A stretch of 64,000 nt of DNA from Smittia aterrima (lineage: Eukaryota; Arthropoda; Insecta; Diptera; Chironomidae), in NCBI GenBank assembly GCA_033063855.1, contig CP093831.1:19530001-19594000 (forward strand). The letters are read 5' to 3'. Positions within the stretch are counted from its first letter, which is position 1, and the number at the start of each line of letters is the position of its first letter. Under the pieces are notes generated by a model that had not been told where the DNA came from, ran no database searches, and was given only the letters and a program-made list of their open reading frames with translations. Below are positions 34,901 through 49,600 of this stretch, in pieces. A program made the translations under genes and the position numbers.

Positions 34901-37900
34901 ATCTTCTGAAGCTTTAAGGAATGAGATTTAATTTCTAAGAGTAAAGGAAAATGTCGCGCGTAGATAATTCGCCGAATAAAGCGTGAAAATCGTTCCTCAG
35001 CTAAAGCCACATGAATGAATCGTTTCCCATGCACGCTCGTCTCGTGCAGTCTTCCCTCATGTACATATAAATTTTCATCCACTTGTTGAACTCCTTATAA
35101 ATGTGAGCGTTGATATTGAAAACGTTTTTCTCCTTTTCATGTGCTCTGTCGGATGGTGGGAGAGAGAGTACGAACGAGGAAAGTGAGGCAATTTGTATCA
35201 TGAGATTTCCCATTCATTTTCTTTCACTTCTGCACATTTTCATGAAAAATTTCCACGAGCAACAACTGCAATTCATTTTCATGTGAACATTTTGCTTGTC
35301 CCTGTGGCAAGGAGAAGTGATTGCCATGAAGCATATGCAGTTGAGCTTTTTTTTATTCTCTTCCTAAAGCCTCGTGTCTCGTCTCTATTTTGATCTGAAT
35401 CAACGGAAGCAAAAAATAGTCAACTGAGGCATGGAGCACGTCGGAGAAAAAAATGTTTATTGAGTTGTATGATTAGTGGTGGAGATTTCATGCTTCAAAT
35501 TCATTTTCCGCGATCATAAAAAACGCGCCGCAGTCATAGAGAGAATATGATTTCGATGTGCAAATTTTCATGCGAAAAACTCTCGACGTTTTATTGGCGA
35601 AAATATTTGCACAAATGTTTTTTTTTTGCGTTTGTTGCCTCAGAGTGTGTTTGGTCACTTCGCTCTCATTGATGTGCTTCCAGTCTTTTTGCTATTCGCT
35701 TTCTGAACTATGAGAACCGTGCACGGATTTTTTTTCTATCACTTTTTATTTCAATTTTCGTTTGTCGCGGGGAAAGCGTCAGGAAAAGCAGCGAACGACT
35801 CGACTTTTTTTTTGTTGCAAGCGACAAATTGCTAAATAGAGATTAAATTGAACGTTTATACGTGTGCCAGAATGAATAAATAAAGGAACAAATTAGAAGT
35901 CAATTCTCTGTGACTTCGAGAGCAATTTTCACCAGATTATGATTTATGATCGGAGATTGAAAGTTTTTCGTTTGCTACAGCAACAGTTGAGAGTTTTGAC
36001 TGCCCGTAAATATTTCTTTTCATGGTAAAATAATGTCCCTCAAGCTATTTTATATTATTCGTTTAATCACTCTTGTGTTTCCATTGATTTCGTCATAAAT
36101 TAAAATATCATATGAAAAAGGAGTTTACTTACGTTTGAATAATACTTTCAATTGGTTTGGCGAGTTCCCACGAAATCACTTTCAGATTGTTCTCCAACTT
36201 TTTTTTAAAACATTCTTCAAAAAATTTACAATATTTGTGTTGAGTTAGTCGCAAACGTGAATTGCAAAAATAATTTTCTCACAAAATCTCCTTCGATCAA
36301 CTTTAGTCACTTCACGAAAAACTTGAAATTTTTAATTTTATTTAATTAAAAACTTGGCAAATTATTTTTTGTGCAGCCCTTGATTTTTACAACTTTATTA
36401 TTTAATGCAATAAGAACGACTATTTTAGTCAGATGAACACGACTTACTCAAAAGCTCTCTTCTTTTGGTCTAAAACACTATCAAATTATTTTCGGCAATA
36501 TTTCTGCGATGGTTGATTTTATTTCATGGCGAAGCACAGAAAAAATGTTTTTCAATTCTTTTTTTCTCCTCTGATGCAGTCTGCAGCCCGCGTATAATGC
36601 AATTCATTTTCGTTTATTTTTAATATGTTTTTTTCACATATTATTATTGCTGGCACATTGCTGTTGATATTGTTCCTTGCCTGGGCGAAAAGCATTCAGT
36701 TTTTTTTGGAACTATACTTATGTATACATGTGCATTGTAGAAAAATTTGTGCACACTCACACACAGCAGCAGTGACGAGTATAATTTGGGCATGAAAGAA
36801 GACAGCGGAGAACACACAATTTAATTTTCGGCCCCTCTCTCTCGTCGATGCATCGCAATTTTTCTGGTCCTAAAATATATATAGCCAACTACATGTAGAT
36901 AGATTTAAACACTTTTTTCGTGGCACTCGAAAGAAGTTGATTTTTTTCGAAAACAAGAAGATTCTCTGTCTCTTTTCCTTTTTTCGCCAATTTTTTATAT
37001 TTTCGCCAATTCGTAATTTGGAAATATCCGCGCTCAGTCACTCGCACACATGCAACAAGGAGAGCTGGAGCTGGTCGTCATTAAAAAATTGCCAAGCTAA
37101 ACCATCATCAATATGTGCGAGAGAGCTGCGAGCAAAAAAACCGAATTAAACTATACAACAACATTGCAATGCATTATTTGCAATTTTTTTTCATATTTTT
37201 GCATTGACGAAAAAAAACCGAAACGAGAATCATTCTGTGTGAATTAAAAGCACTCGCACACATTTGCGTGCGGCGGAAATTTTTTGCGAGCAATTTTTAT
37301 GTATTTTATTAAAAATATTAATCTACAACTTGGAGAAGTGCATTCGTTTGTGATATTTGGCGGTATTGCCTGTTCACTTCATAAGCAGAAAGGATGAGTG
37401 GAGGATGATGTCACCAAGAATAATTTTCTAGGATTCTTATACTATTCAGAGTTTAGAGACAACGTTTTAAATATTCCCAAGCATTTATTATCAAGAGCGT
37501 GATCAACCGCGTGATCTTCAGTCAAATGCGCCAAGCTAAACAAGTGTTCCTAATTAAAAATGGTTACACCAAAAGCCACACAAATTCAAAGTTTGATGAT
37601 CCATCGGAAGATCCATCGCCACTACCAATGCAATTATTTCCACCAAAAAAAAAACTTTGATGTTAGTTTCAATCGGTCGGGTTTGTGTGAGTTCTTGATA
37701 GCATTTTAAAAAAACACACATGAACAAAATCCCCTAAAAATTGCTGGTGAACTTTTTTTCTGGCCAAAATGCACATTTAATATTATTTTTTAAATTGCAT
37801 TACATTTTATAATTTATGCTTGTGTGCTTGTGTATCGGTTCGCTCTATGTAGCGGGAAAAATCACCGAAAAAAGCGACTCATACATAAATATGATAACTT

Positions 37901-40900
37901 TGCGTTGCTTAACACACTGCAATTCTTTTTTTCGGGAGACCACGACGAGAGGAGAAAAAAAAACTAAGCCAATGCAATTTTTAGTTTATTTTGACTACAG
38001 ATTGCCATTACAGTTCTTTTTATCTCGCTCGTTTCAACATGTTATGTTAATGCCGCTCATTTCTCCTCCGGTTCTGTTGCAATTTTTAAAAAAATCGCGT
38101 TGATCTTTGTGTGTCTCTCGCTTCTTTTTTTTTCGTGGGGCAACTTTTTTTCGGATATTGTTTTCATTATTGGTTTCCAATAGCATCTCTCTATGCGATG
38201 AACATGGAGAGACGATGATATAGTCGATCATATATATTGATGCATTATTGCCACAAAAAAATGCTCATTAGGTTTCAGAGTTGCGATGAATTGGAGGGGA
38301 GGAATTTTTATGCGACCTCTAAAGTCTTGCTATGTCCTTTAGCCAATCACCTTAGCCAATTTCAGAGCTTTTGGTAAATTCTAATCCTTCAATCATTGTT
38401 AGTTCGATGAACGATGATGACTTTGAAACATTCTCGAGATTATTGTGAACGACATGCAACAAACTAAATCAATTTAAAAGTGAAATGTTTCTCTCGTATC
38501 TCCAACTACGATGTCTTTGACAATTAATCATTTTAAGTCCCTCTGTGCAGTGTCAACAAAACAATTCGCCACCAATTGAAATTCTTTTCTCATTGAAATC
38601 GAACGCAATTATCATTAATTTTCATTTCAATTTTTTGGACGAAAATTGTTGTGTTGTGCAATTTTCGTTTGTACGAAAAAGCTGCTTTTAGTTGTTATTT
38701 AATTCGCTTGCTTCCTTTGGGAGCCTGAGAGAGGGAAAAAGTCAGAAATTTTCTATAATTCCAGATGTAACGACATTCGTGTTCTTTCGCAACTCTTTCG
38801 TCTTCATTCGTTCTAAGAAGCAGAGTTGAATGTTAGATTTAAAGATCTCATGCAGTTTATTTTTTATTTTCGGGAATGACAAGACGAAAAAGAAGAAGAA
38901 GAATCGACATGATTCTGAAATGAAATTAATGCGAAATCCCCCAAATAAAAACATAAAAACTTGTCGCAGCAACTTTTCGTAGTTTTCGACTTGAAACATT
39001 TTCTTCTTATTCATTACATTTCGATTTGAATTGCATGGAAATCGCATCTAGATGGCTTCAGCAATGCACTTTAGACAACAGTCGCACAAGAGAAAGAGGT
39101 GAAGGAAGATTGGTAGAAAGAAGGAAATCGCAAGAACACAAAGCTGAAAGCATAAAGAAATAAATTTCATCATCGTCTTGAGCGTGAATAGAAATTATTC
39201 TCAAACACTCCTCGCTAGATCATTGGCCTTTATAAATCAAGCAATATCTTTCTGGTAAAATAGAGTTTTTAGTTTTCACTGATACAAAACAAGAATTCTT
39301 CCTTTTGAATAAAGAGGAAACAACATTCAACTGGTTTGTCGTTGAGGAATGAAAGCCATTGACGTAGATTAGCACAGAAGGAGAGACTTCATCATGAAAA
39401 ATATGTTTGATGCAAGAGAAAAGGGGAGAAAATCGTTTCCTGCATCATAAACTTTGATACATTTCTTCGTACGAACGGAGAAAGAAGCAACATGTGATGA
39501 TTCCGGGTGAACAGAAGGGAAAACACTCAAGAAATCTTTTTTTCTCAGCTCTTATCTGGTCATCCCAGTGGTAATGACATCAGAGCATCATTATGCTAAG
39601 GTCTTCATGTCGACGAAGAAATGCAGCAAATCGTCAAAATAATCTTTGTAGAAAATCTCTCGGGCGAATATTTTATTTTTCGGGAACAATGACTCCGCTT
39701 CGGGCCTGGAATGAGATTTTAAGTGCAATTGCGATGTGGTTGCATTTTCAAAGCTATTATGTTTCCAAGTATTCGTGATTCTTGTTTCTTTTTGGTATCT
39801 AGATTTTGATACTTGAAGCTTCGTCTTGCTTCGATGGCTACTCTTGTACAATTAGAATGAGTTTCTTTGGATTTTGTAAGGCTTGTTTATGGTTTCAATT
39901 GTTTTTTTATTTATTATATCAATTTGATGTTAACTATGGAGGTATAGGATGTTAGCGGATTTACAACAAAAGTGTTTTAATATAAATTTTTCCAGCTAAT
40001 GAGATTCCGTCAACTGCAGTCTTGGTGAGCTCATTTATTCTTTGCAGTGATACGAAATGCGCAGTGCAAAAGTCTATCAATTTTTTTTTCATTTAAAAAG
40101 CTTTTTAATTTTTTTTTATTTGCTCCACCATTTTTTAAAAAAGGCTGCGAATTTTTAATTTATGTTGATAATGACGATAATAAATACAGCAGCCCCCATT
40201 CGATTGCTCTTCGTTCCGCAGCATAGAACCTGCTCGACAGTAATCGCAGCAATCACCGCTCTCGAACGCCGCCTGAAATTATTCAACTAACATTTAATCA
40301 GTTTTTTTCTCGGGCCGATTCGCATTTTTTTTATAAACGCGTAAAAAATTATTTTTTTGCATGCAATTTTTTCGAAACTCCACCTTTTTATTCATCCTGT
40401 CCGAGGGGTGAATACGAAAAAATGTATTTTTTAATATTATCATTTTTTTACATAATTTCACTCTAACCTATACTACCGCTGACGTTGGTGGCGAGAGCAG
40501 AGCGCGAGAAAAAAAATGCAATTTTGGCAATGCACTTTTTTATTCCAAGCTATTGTGTGTACATTATTTACATGAATCGAACGATCTAGCTGTGTCCTCC
40601 ACCTCTCATATGCTTCTCTCGGACTTTATCGCAAAAGCTTTTTCCGTTTTTTTAATTTTAATTTAATTTTTGTCATTTTTATATCATTTTAATTCCTTTC
40701 ATTCGCATAAAATTTCTATGCTTCGATGCATCTCGCGACCTCTTTTCAACCTCCCTCTTTGCGAGTCGTGATGGAACATTTTTTATCCCCCGACTCTGTC
40801 GCTTCATTTTCCAATCCACCAATGTAGTTGTCGCAATTTTATTTTCCTCAACGACAAAAAAAAAGTGCACGAGCATGTTTTTAAAATGATATTCATTATA

Positions 40901-42569
40901 TTTTGATTAAATCTATTTTCGTTCTCGGACAAAATAAAAACCAACTCAAATAGCCGTGGCCGCCTAACAACGAGCACTGTAGGCGGCGAACATTGAGTTT
41001 TTGTTGGACTTTTTTTTCAACTAGGCTTTTAATGGATATCGCTTGTAGGCTCGATGGGACATGAAGAAGCGTCAGAGCAATGTTTGTTCAAATTGGTAAC
41101 CTCATTGGGCGTGATAAATAATATGCTTTCCCAGTAGTTTCAACAATTTGTCCCAAAACTAATAAATGATCCCAAAATTCATTCGAGTGTAATTAAAAAA
41201 TAAAGCAATTCAAAGATCTTTAATTGCCTGCTGTCAATCGAGGCTCAAGCATCAAAGCACTCAATTTATCGTCAATTTGTTGGCATCGAAAAATATCTGC
41301 TGATCATGAAAATTATTCACTCTCTCGTTAACTCTAACGAGAATGAAACTATCTATTGAATCCTCCTTCGACTTCTTTCCTCGATACCCAAAATGTGTTA
41401 ACATCCAATAAAACCAAAAAGTTTATTGAACAAACTCGAAAGAGAAGTTGGAAAACCTTCGAAACATGTTGAACAAGTGAGGGACGAAAAACAAAAACTA
41501 AATTGCCTGTTGCTTCACTCGTTCTGTTTGCGAATAAATCGGGGGGAGAGAGGAAAAGTTTTTTTTATGACTATTGCTACGTTTATATCCTCACTCACAA
41601 CTCATGCATCCTCTTTTGATTGAGCTCATGAAAGTGCGGATAGATGAACAACGCAACGAGAGCAATCGTTTTATATTCAAGCTTGAAACCACAGCAAAGT
41701 GCAAGCTCACAAGAAAAGTTTTATGATTTCAATAAAGAACTTGGTTGAATAAGAGAATGAGGGGATGAAGTTTCTGCTTTTATGAAAATGAAATTCAGTG
41801 AAGCTTCAAAGCTGTTGCTTACACTCTGGGATGATTGTAGCGATAAAAAAACAAGTGAGAAATTCATCCTAGCTACTGTGAAAAAGCTTCTGATGATTGT
41901 TTATGGCGCACTACAGCATGAGGGTTAAAATTCTTCAACCAAACTCATATTAACAATGCAAAAGCCAAAACACAACAAAAGGCAACAGTACCAGATGTGT
42001 TGAGCGAACATGTGTCCGATATAAACTCTTTCGTTGGCCTTTTTCCGCTCATAAAAGGAATAAAATCTCTGGACACTTTTTGCTGTATTGCGATTCAATT
42101 TTTATTTCTCACTCACTCGCTGGCGGGGCGAGAAAATCACAAAAAAAAAATGGTTTCATGTCATACACGACGACGAGCTAAGCGAGGGAGAGGGCGAGAG
42201 ATGCAAAAAAAAGTTTTCACGGGAAATTAAATGAAAATAAAAAAGCGTTTTACAATTTTCAATCCGCTATCGTTCAGGTCGCATCGGGCAGTTGTTGTAC
42301 TTCACTTTGATTTGCTCATCGTTCCATGCCTTTCGTTGGATTCTTTAATTTCACCTCGAACAACTAAAAAACAGTTATTCGATGTGCTTCGTGGCGGGAG
42401 CGAAGGGAAAAGCCTAAATTTATGCTTTGATTGTTTGATGTTGTTCTTCTCTCGCCTTTCGTGCGGTTCTGGGCTGTTAGTTTCGCCTGAGACCGAGAAG
42501 AAAGGGCTTAACAGATATAAATAAGAAATTTCTTGTGAACAGCAAATTTCTTTTTCGCTTTGAGGTTTG

Positions 42570-42582
42570 AGTTCAACGACCA
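42570..42582 (+). promoter_or_regulatory. Imperfect ecdysone-response-element-like palindrome
   Basis: AGTTCAACGACCA matches the EcR/USP consensus RGKTCANTGAMCY at 11 of 13 positions, with one mismatch in the core half-site. Motif evidence only. Confidence 0.15.
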
Positions 42583-42740
42583 GGTGATTGCCGGAGTAGA
42601 AAGAAAGGCACAAGGAAGATGAATGCAAGATGTTTTCTTTTATCTCTTCCAACTCAATAAATCTCTTTCGGGTGAAATCGTGAAATCTTAAAAGACTTCA
42701 CATCTTTGATTGAATTGCAGCATTTACCGTTGGTCAACCT

Positions 42741-42750
42741 TCAAAGGTCA
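42741..42750 (+). promoter_or_regulatory. Candidate nuclear-receptor site TCAAAGGTCA
   Basis: An exact AGGTCA half-site with a CAA(A) extension, the class recognised by HNF4- or NGFI-B-like receptors. It lies 160 bp from the EcRE-like site at 42570. Confidence 0.2.
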
Positions 42751-43174
42751 GCAAATGTACGGAGGGAGGAAGGAAGCAAGCAAAAGAATGTGAAATAATA
42801 TAGCAAATGCAAACAAAAGCAAAGTGCATAAGTTGTGAAGCACATTGCAGCTGACTTGTCGACGTATCATTGAAAATCGTGCATTGCAGCTAAGTTATGA
42901 AACACTCAATTTTCCCAAAAGAAACTTGTTGCACAAGCTACAAGATTTCTAAAAGTTTAATGCTGTCGTGCAGCTGCATCAACAGCAGTCAGCGAAATTG
43001 CACAGAAAGCGAAGCATAAAGAAAGCCGGTTATTGCCCGGTACGTAACGCGACTTTTCATTCACGAAATCGTTCTTGGAACAGAAAAATATCAATTGAAC
43101 TACCGCGAAGGATGAGCTCTCTTATCGATAAATCTCAAACGGAATTCGAAAAGGTTTGAAGATGGGCTGATTAG

Positions 43175-43206
43175 GTTCTTATGAAATTCCAGTTCTTATG
43201 AAATTC
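43175..43206. repeat. Tandem duplication of a 17-nt unit
   Basis: GTTCTTATGAAATTCCA (43175-43191) is followed directly by GTTCTTATGAAATTC (43192-43206). The first 15 nt are identical. Looks like a recent local slippage duplication. Confidence 0.85.
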
Positions 43207-43553
43207 AAAAGTTTTGATGAAAATATGTGTAATTAAGATAAGCTTTTCAGAAGAACAAAAAAAAAATCAAATTAACTTTGTGTAGTCAGCCTTACATTTT
43301 TTCTCAATCAAACTCTTTGACTCGCATGTCACGTTTTCACTGTCAAAAAGTTGATTGAAACAAGTTGAGTGTGATTAAAATTACGCAATGTCGCTAAATT
43401 AATGAAAGTAAGTTTTACATTTTGCAATTCCTGCGGTTAACTTTCAAGTGCAATGGTAAAGTGCAGTAGTCTGACTATAATGAATGTCTAGTTTCACTTT
43501 TATTTCCGACGATATGTGCCGGCTGATTCATATACAGCGCACTTGCTCGTTCT

Positions 43554-43670
43554 TTCTCTCTCTCTCAACTTGTCTAGTTCAAGTTTACAGAAGTTTGTTC
43601 AACTCGTCTGGCGCGTCTATTATTAATAGACAATCTGCTCGTATATAGAGCGAGCGCCTCGAATACCACG
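43554..43670. promoter_or_regulatory. Promoter-like patch: CT/GAGA run, palindrome, TATATA
   Basis: A CTCTCTCTC run near 43557-43567, a perfect 8-bp inverted repeat around one T (GTCTATTA/TAATAGAC, 43615-43631), and TATATAG (43642-43648) within GC-richer surroundings. Read on the minus strand, a start about 30 nt past the TATA would fall at the palindrome with GAGA repeats downstream. No clear initiator was found, so orientation and use are undecided. Confidence 0.2.
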
Positions 43671-46600
43671 ATAGAAAGAATGTAGGTCTCTAGACTTTTC
43701 CGACTAGTTTGCCAGTTTGTTGTTGTTCGGCCTGCACTCACAATCGATGCTCATGTGCATGTAGTTTGTGTTTACATCTCCTAACTGTGTGTAAATGTAA
43801 CTACGATCTCAGATAATTGCTATGAATGAACGCTGTTCACATAAGCAAATAGTTTGGATGTAAAAGCATTCTATTAGCCGCAAACTGTAGAGGATAGCTT
43901 TGACTTGCAGTTTAATGCACTTTCCGTCTCTCTATGAATGCATATTTATAGTTTGTTGTTGTGTGTAGGTGCAGCACGAAAGTTTTTCAACTTTAGCGAG
44001 TTGCATTTTCTATTCGAGCTTAGTTTATTTCAATCACTAGTCGGATCAACAACTAGAAATAGAAAATTGAAGTCTTAGTTTAAAAATCTATAAAAGTTTA
44101 ATCAGATAAACGGTTTCTTTAATACATGGAAGTTTCTTCTTTAAAAATTGTTTTAGAAATGGAAATCACAATTTGCGAATTGATTTAAAATTTTATTCTG
44201 AACGGAATTTTGAATTTAAAGCCAAATATTTGCTTTCTTGCAGTTTGAAGAAAATTTGCAAGTTGAGCAAGAAAAATATTTCAAGTTCATCGTGAACGAA
44301 AAAGTCTAAAAGAATTTGGATTCCAAGCAGTGATATCTTTAAAATATTTTCTGACTATCAAATCTAACATAAAATAAAATATAACATCTTCTCAAAAGTG
44401 CATCGAACTCGTATGCAAAATTTAATCCGACGCATTATGAAGTGTCGTGTGAAATGAAACTAAAAACCAGATGAGAATCGTATTTTTTTGGTGACGACGC
44501 CAAAATAACAAACAAAAAGAAGGCGACGGGAACGAGGCGGAGAAGTTCGACAAACAGTTATTCGCCGATAAAAAAAATTAGATTGTGACTTGAATGTCAA
44601 AACAAGTTTTAAGGCGAGAAAGATTCTTAAGAACGAGAAAAACATTTCTTAGTGACAGAAGGAAGTGAGGGAACAAATTGAATTGTCATCTTGGCGACGG
44701 ACGACATAAAAAGAAGTGAAAGGGTCAAAGAAAAATATTTTTCATAACCCCTCGTGCGTCGTGGGGTAACAACATCAATCTTAAGCCATGTGAATATGTC
44801 GTCACCTCGACGGCTGGTGAAATATAAATAGCATTGACCTCTATAATGAAAATTGCGGATAACTGAAGCGAAGGAGGACAAAGCTAGACACTCTCTCTCT
44901 TTCGTCATGCAGCAACAGCATCAGCAACACTCACTCCTCCTTATGTATACATGGCCCAGAGAAGCGAAAGGAAAAAAGACATTAAAATACATTATTTGTA
45001 TATTCGTCCGCATTTTCTCACTTTTATTTCTCGTACGGAAAAGAAAAACTCGAGCAGAGGCAAATACATAAATGCTCTTGATCCTTAAACGAAGTTGGGG
45101 GAGGTCAAGATGACGGCCAGACCGAGATGCCATACACGACGGTCGTCGATTATACATTATACATACGTGATGACGACGATGATAAAGAAAAGAGGAAAAA
45201 AAGTGATTTTCCTTCTCTGCAAGCTGTTGCTGGCCAAATAATATAAGACATCTCTTCCTCGAGACGAGTCATTAAAATGCTTTCACAGATATTTGTTGCT
45301 TCAGTTGCCGTTCTACTCGCGGCATTTGGATTTAATTCCAAAGTGACTTTGAACAAGCGATGGATCATTTTTTCATGTGAACAGCGAGCGGATATAAATT
45401 TGATGCGGCGAGGCTTATCCTCGGAGTGAGTTTCAATGTACACACGAAAAAAAAGAAAAGCTCGCGGAGCAAAAAGTTTTCAATTCGTGCAAGACTTTGG
45501 CAAAGGAAAAACTTTTTTATTTCAACTGCGGACTGTTCGTGAAAGTATCGTCCTGAGTTCCTTCCTGTCTTCTCTCAGAGGACGAGAGCAGCCTTGAAAT
45601 ATGTATGTGCTCGCTTCTCAAAAAAACATTCAGCTTGCGAATGTGTTTGCAAGAAGAAAATCCGGAGGAAATTTTCCTTTTTCTTCTTCTCGAATCTCGT
45701 GGAAAATGAAAGAAAGCGAAAGTCAGTAGAACATAAGAAGCGAGAGTGTACATAATAGCGTTTGCTCTGTTATCAACCCTCGAGTTTCGAATGAAGACAG
45801 TGGCAGGAGAATTTGTGTTCGGTGGATTTTTCTTCTACATACACACACGCGATATATAAGCACTCTGAATGATACGGAGATATTTTTCTTTCACTTTCGG
45901 AAATGAAAATGAGGTTAGGAGTGTGAAATGGGTCGAATTAAATGTCTCCCTCTCGTCTTATGTGCTTCTTTCTCTCTCCCTTGTTATGTATATGGGAAGA
46001 AAAAGAAAGTTTTTCCTTGCTCAACGGGGAAAGCGAACATGTGAAAGGAATCTTTCGAGATTACCATAATGTCATATATGAACGAGTGAGAAGGTCACAA
46101 GCACCCGGCGTGTGTTTCTATCACTTTTCACTTCATCTTCACCCTTAGAACGATAGCTGACAAGTGAAGAGTTCACATTTGCTTCACACCGATGATCTGT
46201 CGTAGTTCATAACGTTTTGCTCTTCTACGTATCTGAGTTGATGTCATGACTGTGCAATATAGTGGCGAGGAATCATTTAGAGACGAAGGAAATCTTCTCT
46301 TCCTAAGAAAATGTAAAGCAAGCGACCTTGATTGCTCGATGTCGAAGGCAATAATCATTATCAAACATTGTTATCGTTCTCGTCTTCCCAAGTAGACATT
46401 TTCCTTTTCGCACTCTGGGAAAGTATTCGTAAATAAGCGTGAACTCTCATGTACATACCCCAAGTGAAAAAATGGCAACAGCCACAGCCAGACAAATTGG
46501 GGATGAGTAAAGGAATTTCTCCGGTTCGTGTTGTTATTCTTGCGCTTGCTTTTGCTCTTGTTATTATTTCGGTTTCATTTTTTCCTTCTCTCCGCTCGGC

Positions 46601-49600
46601 TCCGTTAAGGATAAAGAAACCTGTTGAAGAAATTGATTTTGTTTTATGTATACGGCGAAAAGTTGTGTCGGAATGACGATATGCTTTGATGAAATACTTT
46701 CGCTTGACTTTTGTATGAGAGCAAGAAACGTGCTTAAAGTCAAAAGTTCCCGTGGGTGAAACGAGGCGCCCACCTTTCAGTACATAAGCAAATTATGCCG
46801 TTCAAGGAATCACAAATTCCTTCAATTACAATCTTGAGTCGTCTGGTCGTTTAGAGGCATCTGTTTAACCATCGCTTCGGATGCTTTTGCGAAAGATCTT
46901 CCACTTCACTTCAGATGGAATTCCTCATGAAACGAAATGCGACAGAGATTCAATTAAATTAATGAGCGTAGAGCTTGTTCTTGTCTTGAATGTAATGATG
47001 CGACTTCGAAGAGTTTTCAATTTGCTTACGCAGGAAAATCTTCAAACCTGTTGATGCCCTTAACAACTTAAAACAATTTTCTAGAAAACTCTTCAAGCCA
47101 ACGGCTTAAATCAACTTTCTCTCTCTCTCCGTCCGTTCGTCTTTTCATCTGTTAACTGTCTGATAAATGTTTGCCATCCACCCAAAAGACGTGCGAGTGC
47201 TTTTTCTCTCTCCGGAGGTGTCAAAGCCAAGGGTAAAGGGTTTTGTTATGTGGAGAGAAAGTTTACACACGAAATTATTCTAATGATGTAAGGCCATTGG
47301 CGGCTAGGCTGAGGAAACTCCGAGAAGGGGGGAGGAAGCACACCTCGAGTGCCACAATGTTCTGGTTTCATCTTTGTGTCAGTTAGGGTCGAATATTGTT
47401 CCGCATAATATAAATAAGGCGTCCTTGTACATACACCAGTTGAATTATATCTTTCAGAAAAGAAAGAAGGAAAAAGTTGGGGAGAGAGAGAGAAATTACC
47501 GAGCCGAAAATTATGTGGAAAAGGGAAGTTTCCCAAGCGTATGTTGAGGTTGGTTAAGAACACACTTTTCGACTCCGTGCCGCCTTATTTCCATTTAATT
47601 TGTTATCCCCTCAACCTCAAAGAGTCGTCGGTGTTGTCGCTCAAGGAAGTTAGAAGTCGATTCATTTACTACGAAAAGTGTTGTCAACTTTGCGGCTTTT
47701 ACTCGCTTTACGCGGAAGCATCTGATCGCGAATGAACGAAGGAGGGAGAATTATAAATAAATTTGTAAATCTCAACGATGCCGAGAGTGTTTTACGATGG
47801 CACAATTATTTCCATATCATTTCGCACAATTAATTTAATGACATCTTAATAAATTTTGTGGCGATGGGCCGCGGCGTGAAGAGATTCTCAGTTCAGCGAT
47901 AAATTATATTTTACGTTCGTGTCTATCGTTGAGTTAAATTGTCGCTTCTCAGTGCACTCATTTGTCTTTTCTTGAAATAAATTTAGGTCAAATTAAAGGC
48001 TAGAAGCTTGAGCTGCGACAAGATTTCTGGTTTCTATAAAAAATAATATTGCAACACGTCGCATATTTTGTTGCATCGACTAAAGAAAAAAACATTTTTT
48101 TTTCACGCTTGTCCCAAAACAACTTTCTCCATTTATCTCAAATTACCGAAAAGCAGCAAATTCGAGAGTTACGTGCATGCAACTGCTAAAGTAAATTTGC
48201 GAAATAATTACGACGAGGATTTGCTGAATAATGATTTATTGCCGAGGACCACAAATCCTCTCGATTAATCAAGTCTGCACAGAGAAATTTATCCGACTGA
48301 AGCAAATTTACTTACGATTGACGAAAAGCCATTAACCGTGCTCGATTCGAGACGTTTCATTGTTTGCCTTCGGATTGAAAGTTACTCTCGCGTGCAATCG
48401 AAGAGCAAGAAAGCGCAAATATTTTCGGCAACAATGCAGCGTCAAGCGCTTTAAGTGAACCAAACTAACTCTTTTCTTAATGTTTTTTTTATTATTTCGC
48501 CTTGCAAAAGAGAAAACAGTTTCGCGTCTTGAGAAACTTTCACAAAATCGACGAAGCAAAATTATTAGTTTTCATAAAAAAGAGTTTCAAGATCCTGTTC
48601 TTTCGAAAATACATTCTTAAATGAGTAGTCAAACGTAAGTATCGTGAGCAGAAATCAATTAATTATCATAAGCACCTGCCCGCGATTTTTCTTTCCTTGA
48701 TGTGCATTTTCGACGCGAATTACGATTCAACGATGTTTACAAAATACTCACATTGTATGCACGCTCGCTTGCCTCGGCCCCTGAACACTGAACATAATTA
48801 TAGTTTTTCTTGACTCTTCTTCGATCGCAATTGCACAATGCAATTTACTAAAATGCGCTGCGCTTCATGATTTTTTCGCTGGAGAACGAATACTCGCATC
48901 AAAGATTACAATCACGATTTTTTTGTGTTTTTTATTTTTTGGCAGTCATGTAATAAAAAGAGCTTCAAACAATAAAGAAATGCCTCGATGAAAAGCTAAA
49001 ACACGAAATGTTTCTTCTTGCCTTTCGTCCCTTCCCATCGAATGTTTTCGTGTTTTGCCTTGCAGTAATTTGATTACAGATCAAATGGCCGTAAAAGACG
49101 AACGCATAGTGATAATAGATTGTAAGTCCAAAACGACCAAAGGAAACACGCAAATCTCAAAGGTCAATTGAGTGAAGGTAATTAAATTCATGATGATTAG
49201 GGTCTGAATGTAAACAATTAAACGTCTCTGTGATATCCTTTCTCATGAGTGGATGAATGAGTGGAACATAAATTAAACCCCTTAGAGAGATAGTTAGTCG
49301 CTCGAGATTTTCCCTTTACGACTTTCTATGCATAGAGACGAAGATTTAATGAAGAGACTAAACACTTTATCCGGAAAGGTCTCGCCTCAAAACCTCCACC
49401 CACTCATCAACATCATCATGTGTGAGATCCTGATGATGAAAGAGGCGGAAGACACTTTCTAGAGGAATGTTGATGTGGTAAATGAGATTAAATAAATTAT
49501 AAATTTCACATTTAATTATCACATAATCAAAAATTTATAACCCGAAGAGAGAAAACATCTCGCCTAGAGTTGTTTGGGCTGATGTATGTACAATGTAAAA

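Noticed and set aside
42231..42652. Overlapping ORFs of about 100 codons on both strands
   Set aside because: They shadow each other in a slightly GC-richer patch. The minus one starts at TTG, not ATG, and neither looks like a known family.
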